A stretch of DNA of 34,340 nt from the NCBI GenBank assembly GCA_027352645.1, contig DAIEIL010000054.1:1-34340 (forward strand). Reading direction: 5' to 3'. The translations under genes and the position numbers were made by a program. This DNA comes from Rhodobiaceae bacterium. GTDB lineage: Bacteria > Pseudomonadota > Alphaproteobacteria > Parvibaculales > Parvibaculaceae. The notes beneath the pieces are model-generated. The model did not search any database. It was not told where the DNA came from and saw only the letters and a program-made list of their open reading frames with translations. Below are positions 22,073 through 31,383 of this stretch, in pieces. Every line of letters begins with the position of its first letter. Positions within the stretch are counted from its first letter, which is position 1.

Positions 22073-22091
22073 AACCCGGAGACCCCCCGAC

Positions 22092-23072
22092 ATGGCGCTG
22101 ATCGACGACGCCGATTTGAACCGCATTCGCCGCATTCGCAACGGCAGGCTGGCAGACATCTTCTTCCGCTGGCTCACTTGGAGCTTCATGGCTCTGGTTC
22201 TACTGATGCTTGGCGGCGTGATCGTCGTTCTCGTGCAGGGTGCCGCACCCGCGCTAAAGCTTTTCGGATTCGACTTTCTGATCACCGCCAAATGGAATCC
22301 GGTTACCGACGAATATGGGGCGCTGGTGCCTCTCGTCGGTACGCTCGCGACCTCCGCCGTCGCCATGCTGGTCGGTGTACCGGCGAGCTTTGCCGTCGCA
22401 TTCTTCCTTACTGAACTCTGCCCCTACAAGCTCAGAACATCCCTCAGCACCGCTGTTGAGCTCCTCGCGGCTGTGCCGAGCATCATCTACGGCATCTGGG
22501 GGCTTTTCGTCGCTGCCCCCTTCTTTCAGGCGACGGTCGAGCCCGCGCTCGCCGCATGGCTCGGCCCCATTCCGCTGATCGGCCAGCTTTTCTCCGGCGT
22601 TCCCATCGGCATCGGCATCCTGCTTGCGGGTCTTATCCTCGGCCTCATGATCCTGCCCTTCATGACCGCAGTGATGCGCGACGTCTTCGAAACCGTGCCT
22701 GCCGTGCTGCGCGAAAGCGCCTATGGACTGGGCGCGACGCGGTGGGAAGTCGTCTGGAAGGTCGTGCTACCCTATTGCCGCACCGGCGTCGTCGGCGCGG
22801 TCATGCTTGGCCTCGGCCGCGCGCTCGGCGAGACCATGGCCGTTACCTTCGTCATCGGAAACGCGCATCGTCTGCCGAAGTCGCTGTTCGATCCGGCAAC
22901 GACGATCTCCGCCGCGCTCGCCAATGAATTCACGGAAGCGGTCAGCGACACCTATACCTCGGCGCTCATCGCTCTCGGCCTCGTTCTCTTCCTGCTGACC
23001 TTCATTGTGCTTGCCGCCGGGCGGCGTCTGCTGCTCCGCGCCGAGGTCGCCAAGACCGGAGGCGGCAAATGA
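22092..23072 (+). CDS. pstC: Phosphate ABC transporter permease PstC
   Basis: 326 residues, inner-membrane permease with about six hydrophobic segments. The binding-protein-dependent transport loop is visible (VPAVLRESAYGLGATRWEVVWKVVLPY), as are AVPSIIYGIWGLFV and LGRALGETMAVTFVIGNA, a PstC signature. The N-terminal 20 residues are basic and cytoplasmic. It forms the channel with PstA and is energised by PstB. The stop overlaps the pstA start (ATGA, 23069-23072). Confidence 0.95.
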   Translation: MALIDDADLNRIRRIRNGRLADIFFRWLTWSFMALVLLMLGGVIVVLVQGAAPALKLFGFDFLITAKWNPVTDEYGALVPLVGTLATSAVAMLVGVPASFAVAFFLTELCPYKLRTSLSTAVELLAAVPSIIYGIWGLFVAAPFFQATVEPALAAWLGPIPLIGQLFSGVPIGIGILLAGLILGLMILPFMTAVMRDVFETVPAVLRESAYGLGATRWEVVWKVVLPYCRTGVVGAVMLGLGRALGETMAVTFVIGNAHRLPKSLFDPATTISAALANEFTEAVSDTYTSALIALGLVLFLLTFIVLAAGRRLLLRAEVAKTGGGK

Positions 23073-23911
23073 CGCGCGTCCAGACCCGCCGCATCACCGA
23101 CATCGTGATGACCGTGATTGCACTCGCAGTGACGAGCCTCGTTCTCCTTATCCTCGGCGCGATCCTCTGGACCTTGCTCAGCAACGGCCTCTCCGCGCTC
23201 AGGCCTTCGCTCTTCACCGAGAGCACACCACCGCCCGGAAGCCAGGGCGGCCTGCTGAATGCCATCTTCGGCAGCGCCGTGATGACCGGGCTCGCCATTC
23301 TCGCGGCAACGCCCATCGGCGTCATGGCGGGAACCTACATTTCCGAATATGGGCGCAATAGCCGGCTCGCCCACATCGTGCGCTTCGTCAACGACGTGCT
23401 GCTGAGCGCGCCCTCGATCATCATCGGCCTCTTTGTCTATGGTATCGTCGTCGTGCAGATGGGTCACTTTTCGGCCCTTGCGGGCGTCGTCGCACTGGCG
23501 ATCATCGCCATCCCGATCATCGTGCGCACCACCGAAGACATGCTCGGCCTCGTGCCCGACGCGCTGCGCGAAGCCGCCGCCGCTCTCGGTTCGCCGCGGT
23601 GGAAGATCATCGCCAAGGTCAGCTATCGTGCGGCCTTCCAGGGTATTCTGACCGGCGTCCTTCTCGCCGTGGCCCGCATTTCGGGCGAGACGGCGCCGCT
23701 TCTTTTCACTGCGCTCAACAACCAGTTCTGGAGCTCGAACCTCAATGCGCCGATGGCAAACCTTCCTGTCGTCATCTTCCAGTTCGCAATGAGCCCCTAC
23801 GAAGACTGGCGCCAGCTCGCATGGGGCGGCGCGCTCATCATCACGGCGACAGTGCTTGCGCTCAACATATTCGCCCGCCTACTGACCAGAAAAAGGACAG
23901 GCCGCTCGTGA
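23069..23911 (+). CDS. pstA: Phosphate ABC transporter permease PstA
   Basis: 280 residues. APSIIIGLFVYGIVV, the EAA-type loop VPDALREAAAALGSPRWKIIAKV, and ARISGETAPLLFTALNNQFW are typical PstA features. Six membrane segments are expected. The start overlaps the pstC stop and the stop overlaps the GTG start of pstB (GTGA), so translation is coupled along the operon. Confidence 0.95.
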   Translation: MTRVQTRRITDIVMTVIALAVTSLVLLILGAILWTLLSNGLSALRPSLFTESTPPPGSQGGLLNAIFGSAVMTGLAILAATPIGVMAGTYISEYGRNSRLAHIVRFVNDVLLSAPSIIIGLFVYGIVVVQMGHFSALAGVVALAIIAIPIIVRTTEDMLGLVPDALREAAAALGSPRWKIIAKVSYRAAFQGILTGVLLAVARISGETAPLLFTALNNQFWSSNLNAPMANLPVVIFQFAMSPYEDWRQLAWGGALIITATVLALNIFARLLTRKRTGRS

Positions 23912-24723
23912 CCCAGTTGCACACTCCGTCTCTCGCAGGCGCCCTGCACCATCCGGACGGCGAAAAGCACGTCGAGAAGATTAGCGTGCGCGACCTTCGC
24001 TTCTATTACGGGCAATACGAGGCGCTGAAGGGCATCAACATCTCGATCCCCGACCGCCGCGTCACCGCCTTCATCGGCCCGTCGGGCTGCGGAAAGTCGA
24101 CGCTGCTGCGCGTACTCAATCGGATCTATGAAATGTATCCGGGCCAGCGCGCGACCGGCGAGGTGATGGTTGACGGCGATAACATCCTTGATCCCAACCT
24201 CGACCTGACGAAGCTGCGGACCAAGATCGGCATGGTGTTCCAGAAGCCGACGCCCTTCCCCATGTCGATCTATGAGAATGTCGCCTTCGGCATTCGTCTC
24301 TACGACAAGATCTCGCGCGCGGACATGGATGAGCGCGTGCATTGGGCGCTGTCGCAGGCCGCCCTGTGGGACGAAGTGAAGGACAAGCTGCACCAGCTCG
24401 GCACGGGCCTATCGGGCGGTCAGCAGCAGCGCCTCTGCATCGCGCGCGCGATCGCCGTGCGCCCCGAAATCCTCCTGATGGACGAACCTGCCTCCGCCCT
24501 CGATCCCATCTCGACGGCGAAGCTCGAAGAGCTGATCGAAAAGCTGCGTGAGGAGTTCTGCATCGTCATCGTGACGCACAACATGCAGCAGGCCGCGCGC
24601 GCATCGGACTACACGGCCTTCATGTATCTGGGTGAGTTGGTCGAATTCGACACGTCGGAAAAGATCTTCACCAATCCGTCGAATGTTCGCACGCGCGACT
24701 ATGTGACCGGCCGCTTCGGCTGA
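23908..24723 (+). CDS. pstB: Phosphate ABC transporter ATP-binding protein
   Basis: 271 residues. Walker A GPSGCGKST (57-65), signature LSGGQQQR, Walker B ILLMDEPASALDP and the switch His in VTHNMQQA are all intact. FYYGQYEALKGINISIP and RIYEMYPGQRATGEV are PstB-specific. The start is GTG at 23908 overlapping the pstA stop; the N-terminal 24 residues before the ABC core are slightly longer than in E. coli. No phoU or phoB follows: 9 bp downstream is the end of a convergent acyl-CoA dehydrogenase gene. Confidence 0.97.
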   Translation: MTQLHTPSLAGALHHPDGEKHVEKISVRDLRFYYGQYEALKGINISIPDRRVTAFIGPSGCGKSTLLRVLNRIYEMYPGQRATGEVMVDGDNILDPNLDLTKLRTKIGMVFQKPTPFPMSIYENVAFGIRLYDKISRADMDERVHWALSQAALWDEVKDKLHQLGTGLSGGQQQRLCIARAIAVRPEILLMDEPASALDPISTAKLEELIEKLREEFCIVIVTHNMQQAARASDYTAFMYLGELVEFDTSEKIFTNPSNVRTRDYVTGRFG

Positions 24724-24732
24724 TCTTCGTGG

Positions 24733-25899
24733 TCAATAGGACTTCGGCTGGCCGAGAACCTTCTCAGCGATGAAGCTCAGGATGAGCTGCATGCTCACCG
24801 GCGCGATGCGCGGAATCCAGCTTTCGCGCATATAGCGCTCGACGTGGTACTCCTTCGCATAGCCCATTCCGCCATGCGTCAGGATCGCCGTCTCGCAGGC
24901 ATGGAAGGCGGCTTCGGCGGCGAGATATTTCGCGGCATTGGCCTCCGCGCCGCATTCCTCGCCCTTGTCGTAGAGCGACGCGGCCTTGAAGGTCATCAGG
25001 TTCGCCGCTTCGAGTTCCGCCCAGCATTTCGCCAACGGATGCTGGATACCCTGGTTCTGGCCGATGGGGCGCCCGAAGACGACGCGTTCGCGCGCATAGG
25101 CTGAAGCCTTCCTGAGCGCCGCGCGGCCAAGGCCGATCGCTTCCGCCGCAATCAGGATGCGCTCAGGATTGAGCCCGTGCAGAATCTGCTGGAAACCCTT
25201 TCCTTCCGCGCCGATGCGGTTTTCGACCGGGATTTCGAGCCCGTCGAAAAAGAGCATATTTGAATCGACCGCCGAGCGGCCCATCTTCGGGATTTCCCGC
25301 ACCTCGACCCTGGAGCGATCGAAATCCGTATAGAAAAGGCTGAGCCCATCCGTCTTCTTCGTTAGCTCGTCGTAAGGTGTAGTACGAGCAAGCAGCAGCA
25401 TCTTCGAGGCGACCTGCGCGGTCGTGATCCAGATCTTCTGCCCGCGCACGATGTAGCGGTCGCCCTTCTTCTCGGCGAAGGTCTTGAGGCCTGTCGTGTT
25501 GAGGCCGGCGTCAGGCTCCGTTACCGCGAAGCACGCCTTGTCCTCGCCGCGGATCAATGGCGGCAACATGCGTGACTTCTGTTCTTCGGTGCCGAAGACA
25601 ACGACAGGATTGAGGCCGAAGATATTGAGATGCACGGCGGATGCGCCGCTCATGCCGCCGCCCGATTCCGAAATGGCCTGCATCATCAACGCGGCCTCTG
25701 TGATGCCAAGCCCCGCACCGCCGACCGATTCCGGCATGGCGATGCCGAGCCAGCCTTGATCGGCCACCGCCTTGTAGAAGTCCTCCGGGAAACCGCCCTC
25801 CTTGTCCTTCTTCAACCAGTAGTCGTCGTCGAAGGGCTCGCAGAGCTTGAAGATCGCATCCCTTATCTGTTGCTGGTCGGTGCTGAGCGAGAAATCCAT
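24733..25899 (-). CDS. Acyl-CoA dehydrogenase with IVD-type catalytic glutamate
   Basis: 388 residues. ACFAVTEPDAGLNTTGLKT and RYIVRGQKIWITTAQVASK are the FAD/substrate beta domain; RERVVFGRPIGQNQGIQ and ILTHGGMGYAKEYHVER are the C-terminal FAD contacts. The C-terminal EGT is absent (IPRIAPVSMQLIL), and the base is probably Glu246 in GLNPERILIA, aligned with Glu254 of isovaleryl-CoA dehydrogenase. It is last in the operon that starts with mmsA, 25 bp after the FAH-family gene, and its stop nearly touches pstB. Substrate unknown; a branched or medium-chain acyl-CoA is likely. It is distinct from the isobutyryl-CoA dehydrogenase-type gene at 31384. Confidence 0.92.
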   Translation of the reverse strand: MDFSLSTDQQQIRDAIFKLCEPFDDDYWLKKDKEGGFPEDFYKAVADQGWLGIAMPESVGGAGLGITEAALMMQAISESGGGMSGASAVHLNIFGLNPVVVFGTEEQKSRMLPPLIRGEDKACFAVTEPDAGLNTTGLKTFAEKKGDRYIVRGQKIWITTAQVASKMLLLARTTPYDELTKKTDGLSLFYTDFDRSRVEVREIPKMGRSAVDSNMLFFDGLEIPVENRIGAEGKGFQQILHGLNPERILIAAEAIGLGRAALRKASAYARERVVFGRPIGQNQGIQHPLAKCWAELEAANLMTFKAASLYDKGEECGAEANAAKYLAAEAAFHACETAILTHGGMGYAKEYHVERYMRESWIPRIAPVSMQLILSFIAEKVLGQPKSY

Positions 25900-25924
25900 G
25901 AACCCGGCCTCCCCGCCGGCGGAG

Positions 25925-26623
25925 TTATTCTGCGGGACCTATGGCGAGCGCGATGTTCCCCACGCCTTCGACCATGCCCTCAAGCCTGTCGCCGGGCTTC
26001 ACCGGCCCCACACCCTCAGGCGTGCCCGTATAGATGATATCGCCCGGTTGCAGATGATAATAGCGCGAGAGATGCGCGATCAAGGCTGGCACCGGATGAA
26101 TGAGATCGGACATGTCCCCGCTCTGCTTCACCTCGCCATTGAGCTTCAACTGGACGAGGCCCTTTGCGGGATGGCCCGTGATGCTTGCGGGCACGATCTC
26201 GGATAGCACCGCCGCATTCTCGAAATCCTTGGCAAGATCCCAAGGGCGTTGCTTTTCGCGCAGCGCGAATTGAATGTCGCGCCGCGTCATGTCGAGGCCG
26301 CAGGCATAGCCGAACACATGGTCGAGCGCGCTTTCAGCCGCGATGCGGAAGCCGCTCTTGCCGATAATGACAACGAGCTCCATCTCGTACTGGAAGTTCG
26401 CGGTCTCGGGCGCATAGGGGATCGTGCTGCCGCTCGCCACGTAGTGATGCGCCGACTTGTTGAAATAGAAGGGCGCCTCGCGATCCGGCTCCGCGCCCAT
26501 CTCGCGCGCATGGGCCGCATAGTTCCGCCCGACGCAGAAGATGCGATGAATGGGAAAGAGTTCGTCCCGCCCGCGAATGGGGGCGGCTACCGGAGCCGGC
26601 GGCGTGAAAAGATAGCGGGACAA
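25925..26623 (-). CDS. Fumarylacetoacetate hydrolase family protein (acylpyruvase-like)
   Basis: 232 residues, the length of the short FAHD1/YcgM-type members rather than full FAH. Metal ligands are visible: Glu80 and Glu82 (QYEMELVV) and Asp111 (CGLDMTRRD). IFCVGRNYAAHAREMG is the N-terminal family motif and GDIIYTGTPEGVGPVKPGD the C-terminal one. Members cleave C-C bonds in acylpyruvates, fumarylpyruvate or decarboxylate oxaloacetate. The start is TTG at 26623, preceded by AGGAGGG. It lies 13 bp after acetoacetyl-CoA synthetase in the mmsA operon. Its substrate here is open. Confidence 0.9.
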   Translation of the reverse strand: MSRYLFTPPAPVAAPIRGRDELFPIHRIFCVGRNYAAHAREMGAEPDREAPFYFNKSAHHYVASGSTIPYAPETANFQYEMELVVIIGKSGFRIAAESALDHVFGYACGLDMTRRDIQFALREKQRPWDLAKDFENAAVLSEIVPASITGHPAKGLVQLKLNGEVKQSGDMSDLIHPVPALIAHLSRYYHLQPGDIIYTGTPEGVGPVKPGDRLEGMVEGVGNIALAIGPAE

Positions 26624-26636
26624 ATCGGCCCTCCTG

Positions 26637-28589
26637 TCAGGACTTCAACTCGACAATGTCGATGAAGAGGTCGAGCGCTTCGGGATTGGCGAGCGCTTCC
26701 TTGTTCTTGATCGAACGGCCATGAACGACATCGCGCACGGCGAGCTCCGTGATCTTGCCGGATTTCGTGCGCGGAATGTCTGCAACGGCGACGATCTTCG
26801 CGGGCACATGACGAGGCGAAGCGCCCTCGCGGATCTTCTTGCGGATCTTCGCCTGAAGCGCGTCGTCAAGCGCGGCGCCCTGCTTCATCACCACGAAGAG
26901 GATGACGCGTGCATCGCCTTCCCAGTCCTGCCCGATGGCGATGGCCTCCTGAATTTCGGGAAGCTGCTCGACCTGCGCATAGATTTCCGCCGTGCCGATC
27001 CGCACGCCGCCCGGATTGAGCGTGGCGTCGGAGCGGCCATGGATGATGAATCCTCCATGCTCCGTGATCTCGGAGAAGTCACCATGGCACCAGACACCGG
27101 GGAACCTCTCAAAATAGGCGGCGCGATATTTGGCGCCGTCTGCGTCGTTCCAGAAGCAAATGGGCATGGACGGGAAAGGCTTCGTGCAGACGAGTTCGCC
27201 CTTCACGCCGACGACGGGTTCGCCGTCATCGTTCCAGACATTGGTCGCCATGCCGAGGCCCTTGGCCTGAATTTCGCCGCGCCAGACCGGGTCCCATGGC
27301 GAGCCGCCGACGAAGCAGGAGAGAATATCGGTGCCGCCAGAAATCGAGGAGAGCTGCACATCCGCCTTGATGTCACGATAGACAAAATCGAAGCTCTCGG
27401 GGACCAGCGGCGAGCCGGTGGAGAGGATCGTTTCCATGCTGGCGAGCGAATGCGTCTCGCGCGGTTTGAAACCCGACTTCTTCACCGCGTCGATGAACTT
27501 CGCGGATGTGCCGAAAATCCTGATCTTCGCGGCATCGATATAGTCGAAGAGTACGCGCTCGGAGGGATGGAAGGGCGAGCCGTCGTAGAGCGCCAGCGTC
27601 GCGCCGGTGGCGAGTCCCGAGACGAGCCAGTTCCACATCATCCAGCCGCAGGTCGTGAAATAGAAAAGCACGTCGCCCGGCTTCTCATCGCAGGAAAGCT
27701 TGTGCTCCTTCAAATGCTGAATGAGCGTGCCGCCCGCTGAATGCACGATGCATTTGGGAACGCCGGTCGTGCCGCTCGAATACATGATGTAGAGCGGATG
27801 CGCGAAGGGAAGCCGCGCGAAGCTGAGCGGCGCGACAGGAACATGGGCCAGCAATTCCTCGAAGTCTTCCGCCTTCGACAGCCCCTTCGGTCCCTCGCCA
27901 ATGAAGGGCACGATGGCGACATGTTCGAGGCTCGGCAAACCATCGATGATTTCGGCAAGCTTCTCGTGAGAAGGCAGCACCTTGCCCGCATAGCGATAAC
28001 CGTCGCAGGCGACGAGCACCTTGGGCGCGATCTGGCCGAAGCGGTCGAGCACGCCGCGCACGCCGAAGTCCGGCGAGCATGACGAGAAGACCGCGCCGAG
28101 GCTCGCCGCCGCGAGCATGGCGACGATCGTATCGGGGCAGTTCGGCATGAATGCCGCCACGCGGTCGCCCGGCTCCACGCCCCAACGGCGCAACACGGAA
28201 GCAAAACGCGCCACGCGCGACCTAAGCTCCGTCCAGGTTACAAGCGCGGACGCCACGCCTTCATTGTTGAAGAGCAGCGCCGGTCCGTCACCTTCGTGTG
28301 AAAGCAGATTCTCGGCGAAATTGAGTCTGGCATCCGGGAAAAACCCGGCTCCGGGCATCCGGTCGCGATCGACGAGCAGCCGCTCGCCCTTCTCGCCCAC
28401 TACGCCACAGAAATCCCACACGGCATCCCAAAAGGCTTCCGGGTGCTCGATCGACCACTCGTGAAGCGCCGCGTAGCCGGCGAAGCGCGTCCCGTGCCGC
28501 GCGGTCAGATGCGTGGCGAAGGCGGTAAGATTGGTCGCCGCAACCCGGGCGGGCGACGGTGTCCAGAGCGGGGCTTCTGTATTCGTCAC
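26637..28589 (-). CDS. aacS: Acetoacetyl-CoA synthetase (acetoacetate-CoA ligase)
   Basis: 650 residues from a GTG at 28589, the normal AacS length. It activates acetoacetate to acetoacetyl-CoA at the expense of ATP. The N-terminal ACS-type cap (LHEWSIEHPEAFWDAVWDFC) and NFAENLL are typical. The P-loop MYSSGTTGVPKC is at 269-280 and the adenylation lysine is Lys612 in TKSGKITE. FTTCGWMMWNWLVSGLA and PFHPS are AacS-like substrate-pocket segments. The frame stays open to 28736, but that would overlap the enoyl-CoA hydratase gene. The gene lies 28 bp after that hydratase in the valine operon, where it could salvage acetoacetate from leucine or ketone-body breakdown. Confidence 0.93.
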   Translation of the reverse strand: MTNTEAPLWTPSPARVAATNLTAFATHLTARHGTRFAGYAALHEWSIEHPEAFWDAVWDFCGVVGEKGERLLVDRDRMPGAGFFPDARLNFAENLLSHEGDGPALLFNNEGVASALVTWTELRSRVARFASVLRRWGVEPGDRVAAFMPNCPDTIVAMLAAASLGAVFSSCSPDFGVRGVLDRFGQIAPKVLVACDGYRYAGKVLPSHEKLAEIIDGLPSLEHVAIVPFIGEGPKGLSKAEDFEELLAHVPVAPLSFARLPFAHPLYIMYSSGTTGVPKCIVHSAGGTLIQHLKEHKLSCDEKPGDVLFYFTTCGWMMWNWLVSGLATGATLALYDGSPFHPSERVLFDYIDAAKIRIFGTSAKFIDAVKKSGFKPRETHSLASMETILSTGSPLVPESFDFVYRDIKADVQLSSISGGTDILSCFVGGSPWDPVWRGEIQAKGLGMATNVWNDDGEPVVGVKGELVCTKPFPSMPICFWNDADGAKYRAAYFERFPGVWCHGDFSEITEHGGFIIHGRSDATLNPGGVRIGTAEIYAQVEQLPEIQEAIAIGQDWEGDARVILFVVMKQGAALDDALQAKIRKKIREGASPRHVPAKIVAVADIPRTKSGKITELAVRDVVHGRSIKNKEALANPEALDLFIDIVELKS

Positions 28590-28617
28590 GTGTCGCCCTT
28601 TCCAGGCCGCAGGCCGA

Positions 28618-29391
<774 letters not shown>

Positions 29392-29416
29392 GTTCGTCGT
29401 CTCCCGGAGATCGCGG

Positions 29417-30307
29417 TTAAATCTGGCCCTTGATGAGCTTTATGACGCCGGAGAAGTCTATCGCATCATGCCCCAGAGCTTCCATCAGCGCGTAGACCTG
29501 AGCCGCATGTGCGCCGAGCGGCGTCGGCACCCGCGCCGTTCTGGAAGCGTCCTGGGCGAGGCGAAGGTCCTTCAGCATCATGCCCGCCGTGAAGCCCGGC
29601 TTGTAATCGCGATTGGCCGGCGAGGTCGGCACGGGTCCTGGAACCGGGCAGTACGATGTCATGGACCAGCACTGGCCGGAAGCGGTCGAGGAAATATCGA
29701 AAAGCTTCTGCGCATCGAGGCCGAGTTTCTCGCCAAGCGCGAAAGCCTCCGACACCGCGATCATCGAAATTCCGAGGATCATGTTGTTGCAGACCTTGGC
29801 GGCCTGCCCCGTGCCCGCGTCTCCGGCATGGAAAATGTTCTTGCCCATATTTTCGATGATCGGCAACGCCCTGGCGAAAGCCTCCTCCTCTCCGCCAACC
29901 ATGAAGGTGAGCGATCCGGCTTCTGCGCCGCCGACACCGCCTGAGACCGGGGCATCGAGCATCGACATGCCTGCCGCGACCGCTGCCGCGATGACCTCTC
30001 GCGCGGTCGGCACGTCGATAGTCGAACTGTCGATGAATACCGTCCCCTTGTCAGCGGCGGCGATGAGGCCACCCTCACCGAGATAGACGGCGCGCACATG
30101 TTCGCCTGCGGGCAGCATTGTGACGACGAACTCGACGCTCTTGGCAGCGTCGGCAGCGGTCGCCGCCTTCTCTGCGCCCGCTTCGACAAGACCGGCTACA
30201 GCTTGTGCCGAGAGGTCGAAGACCTTCAGCGCGTGACCTGCCTTCACGAGGTTGCGCGCCATGGGCCCGCCCATATTGCCGAGGCCGATGAATCCGATCT
30301 TCGCCAT
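29417..30307 (-). CDS. mmsB: 3-hydroxyisobutyrate dehydrogenase
   Basis: 296 residues. NAD-binding GFIGLGNMGGPMARNL (5-20), substrate-binding DAPVSGGVGGAEAGSL (118-132), catalytic Lys171 in GQAAKVCNNM and the C-terminal NRDYKPGFTAGMMLKDLRLA all match the family. It oxidises 3-hydroxyisobutyrate to methylmalonate semialdehyde. ATG 30307 follows AGGAGACAGGGAC. It sits between the hydrolase that makes its substrate and the enoyl-CoA hydratase, in a complete valine catabolic operon. Confidence 0.96.
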   Translation of the reverse strand: MAKIGFIGLGNMGGPMARNLVKAGHALKVFDLSAQAVAGLVEAGAEKAATAADAAKSVEFVVTMLPAGEHVRAVYLGEGGLIAAADKGTVFIDSSTIDVPTAREVIAAAVAAGMSMLDAPVSGGVGGAEAGSLTFMVGGEEEAFARALPIIENMGKNIFHAGDAGTGQAAKVCNNMILGISMIAVSEAFALGEKLGLDAQKLFDISSTASGQCWSMTSYCPVPGPVPTSPANRDYKPGFTAGMMLKDLRLAQDASRTARVPTPLGAHAAQVYALMEALGHDAIDFSGVIKLIKGQI

Positions 30308-30337
30308 GTCCCTGTCTCCTCTCAGTCGCCCAATATC

Positions 30338-31378
30338 TCAGTCGAATGTCAGTTCGTCCGCTCCGAGCGGCGCGAAGTAGGCGTCTATCTCCGCCTTCGT
30401 CACATCGTCGAGCTTCGCAGGCTTCCATTTCGGCGCCTGATCCTTGTCGATGATGATGGCGCGCACGCCCTCATAGAAATCATGCCCCTTGATGAAGCGG
30501 CTGGTGAGCCGGTATTCGAGCTGCATTGCCTCCTCAAAGGAGAGCTTCGCGCCTTCGCGAATCTGGCGATAGGCGACGCTGCAGCTCGTCGGCGATTTCG
30601 CTTCGATATTGGCCGCGAGTTTCGCTTCCCACTCGCCGCCATCCGCCTTCAGCGAGGCAACGATCCCGGAGACGGAGCCCTTGGCGAAATGCCTGTCGAT
30701 CGACGCGCGATGCTGCGCGAGCGGCGCTTCGCCCGCAGGCGCGGAAAGCTCACGCAACGCGACGTCGATGGACTCGCCGCCTGCAAGTCGCTCTTTCAGC
30801 GCTTCGAGCCTGTCGCTCAGAACGTGAACATCCGCAATGCCCGCATAGACAGCATCCGCGACCTTGAGCCGTTCGCCGCTAATCCCGAGGAACATGCCGA
30901 TCTCGCCGGGGCAGCGCGGCAGGAAGTACGTGCCGCCAACATCCGGGAAAAGGCCGACGCCCGTTTCAGGCATGGCGAAAGTCAACCGCTCCGTCGCGAC
31001 GCGATGCGAGCCGTTGACCGAAACGCCGACACCGCCACCCATGTTGATGCCGTCCATCAGCGCGACATAGGGCTTGGGATAGCGCTTGATATAGGTGTTG
31101 AGGCGATATTCCTCGCGCCAGAAGGCGAGCGCAGAGGGATCGCCCGCATTGCCCCAGTCATGCAGCGCGCGGATGTCGCCGCCCGCGCAGAAAGCCTTCT
31201 CTCCCGCGCCCTCGATGATGACGAGCTTCACGCTGTCATCCGCCGCCCATGCCTTGAGCTGCGGATGGATCAGGCGAACCATGTTGAGCGTCAGCGCGTT
31301 CAGCGCCTTCGGGCGATTGAGCGTGATGATACCCGCGACGCCATTACGCGCGAACAGGACTTCGGCTTCTTCAGACAT
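30338..31378 (-). CDS. 3-hydroxyisobutyryl-CoA hydrolase
   Basis: 346 residues, about 90 longer than simple crotonases, as expected for HIBYL-CoA hydrolase. AFCAGGDIRAL, GINMGGGVGVSVNGSHRVATE and MPETGVGLFPDVGGTYFLPR are diagnostic; the catalytic residues are likely Glu138 and Asp146. The C-terminal extension (SFEEAMQLEYRLTSRFIKGH, then DFYEGVRAIIIDKD) is also HIBCH-specific. It releases free 3-hydroxyisobutyrate, preventing build-up of reactive methacrylyl-CoA. The start lies 5 bp after the dehydrogenase stop with a weak ribosome-binding site, so coupling is likely. Confidence 0.94.
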   Translation of the reverse strand: MSEEAEVLFARNGVAGIITLNRPKALNALTLNMVRLIHPQLKAWAADDSVKLVIIEGAGEKAFCAGGDIRALHDWGNAGDPSALAFWREEYRLNTYIKRYPKPYVALMDGINMGGGVGVSVNGSHRVATERLTFAMPETGVGLFPDVGGTYFLPRCPGEIGMFLGISGERLKVADAVYAGIADVHVLSDRLEALKERLAGGESIDVALRELSAPAGEAPLAQHRASIDRHFAKGSVSGIVASLKADGGEWEAKLAANIEAKSPTSCSVAYRQIREGAKLSFEEAMQLEYRLTSRFIKGHDFYEGVRAIIIDKDQAPKWKPAKLDDVTKAEIDAYFAPLGADELTFD

Positions 31379-31383
31379 GTCGT

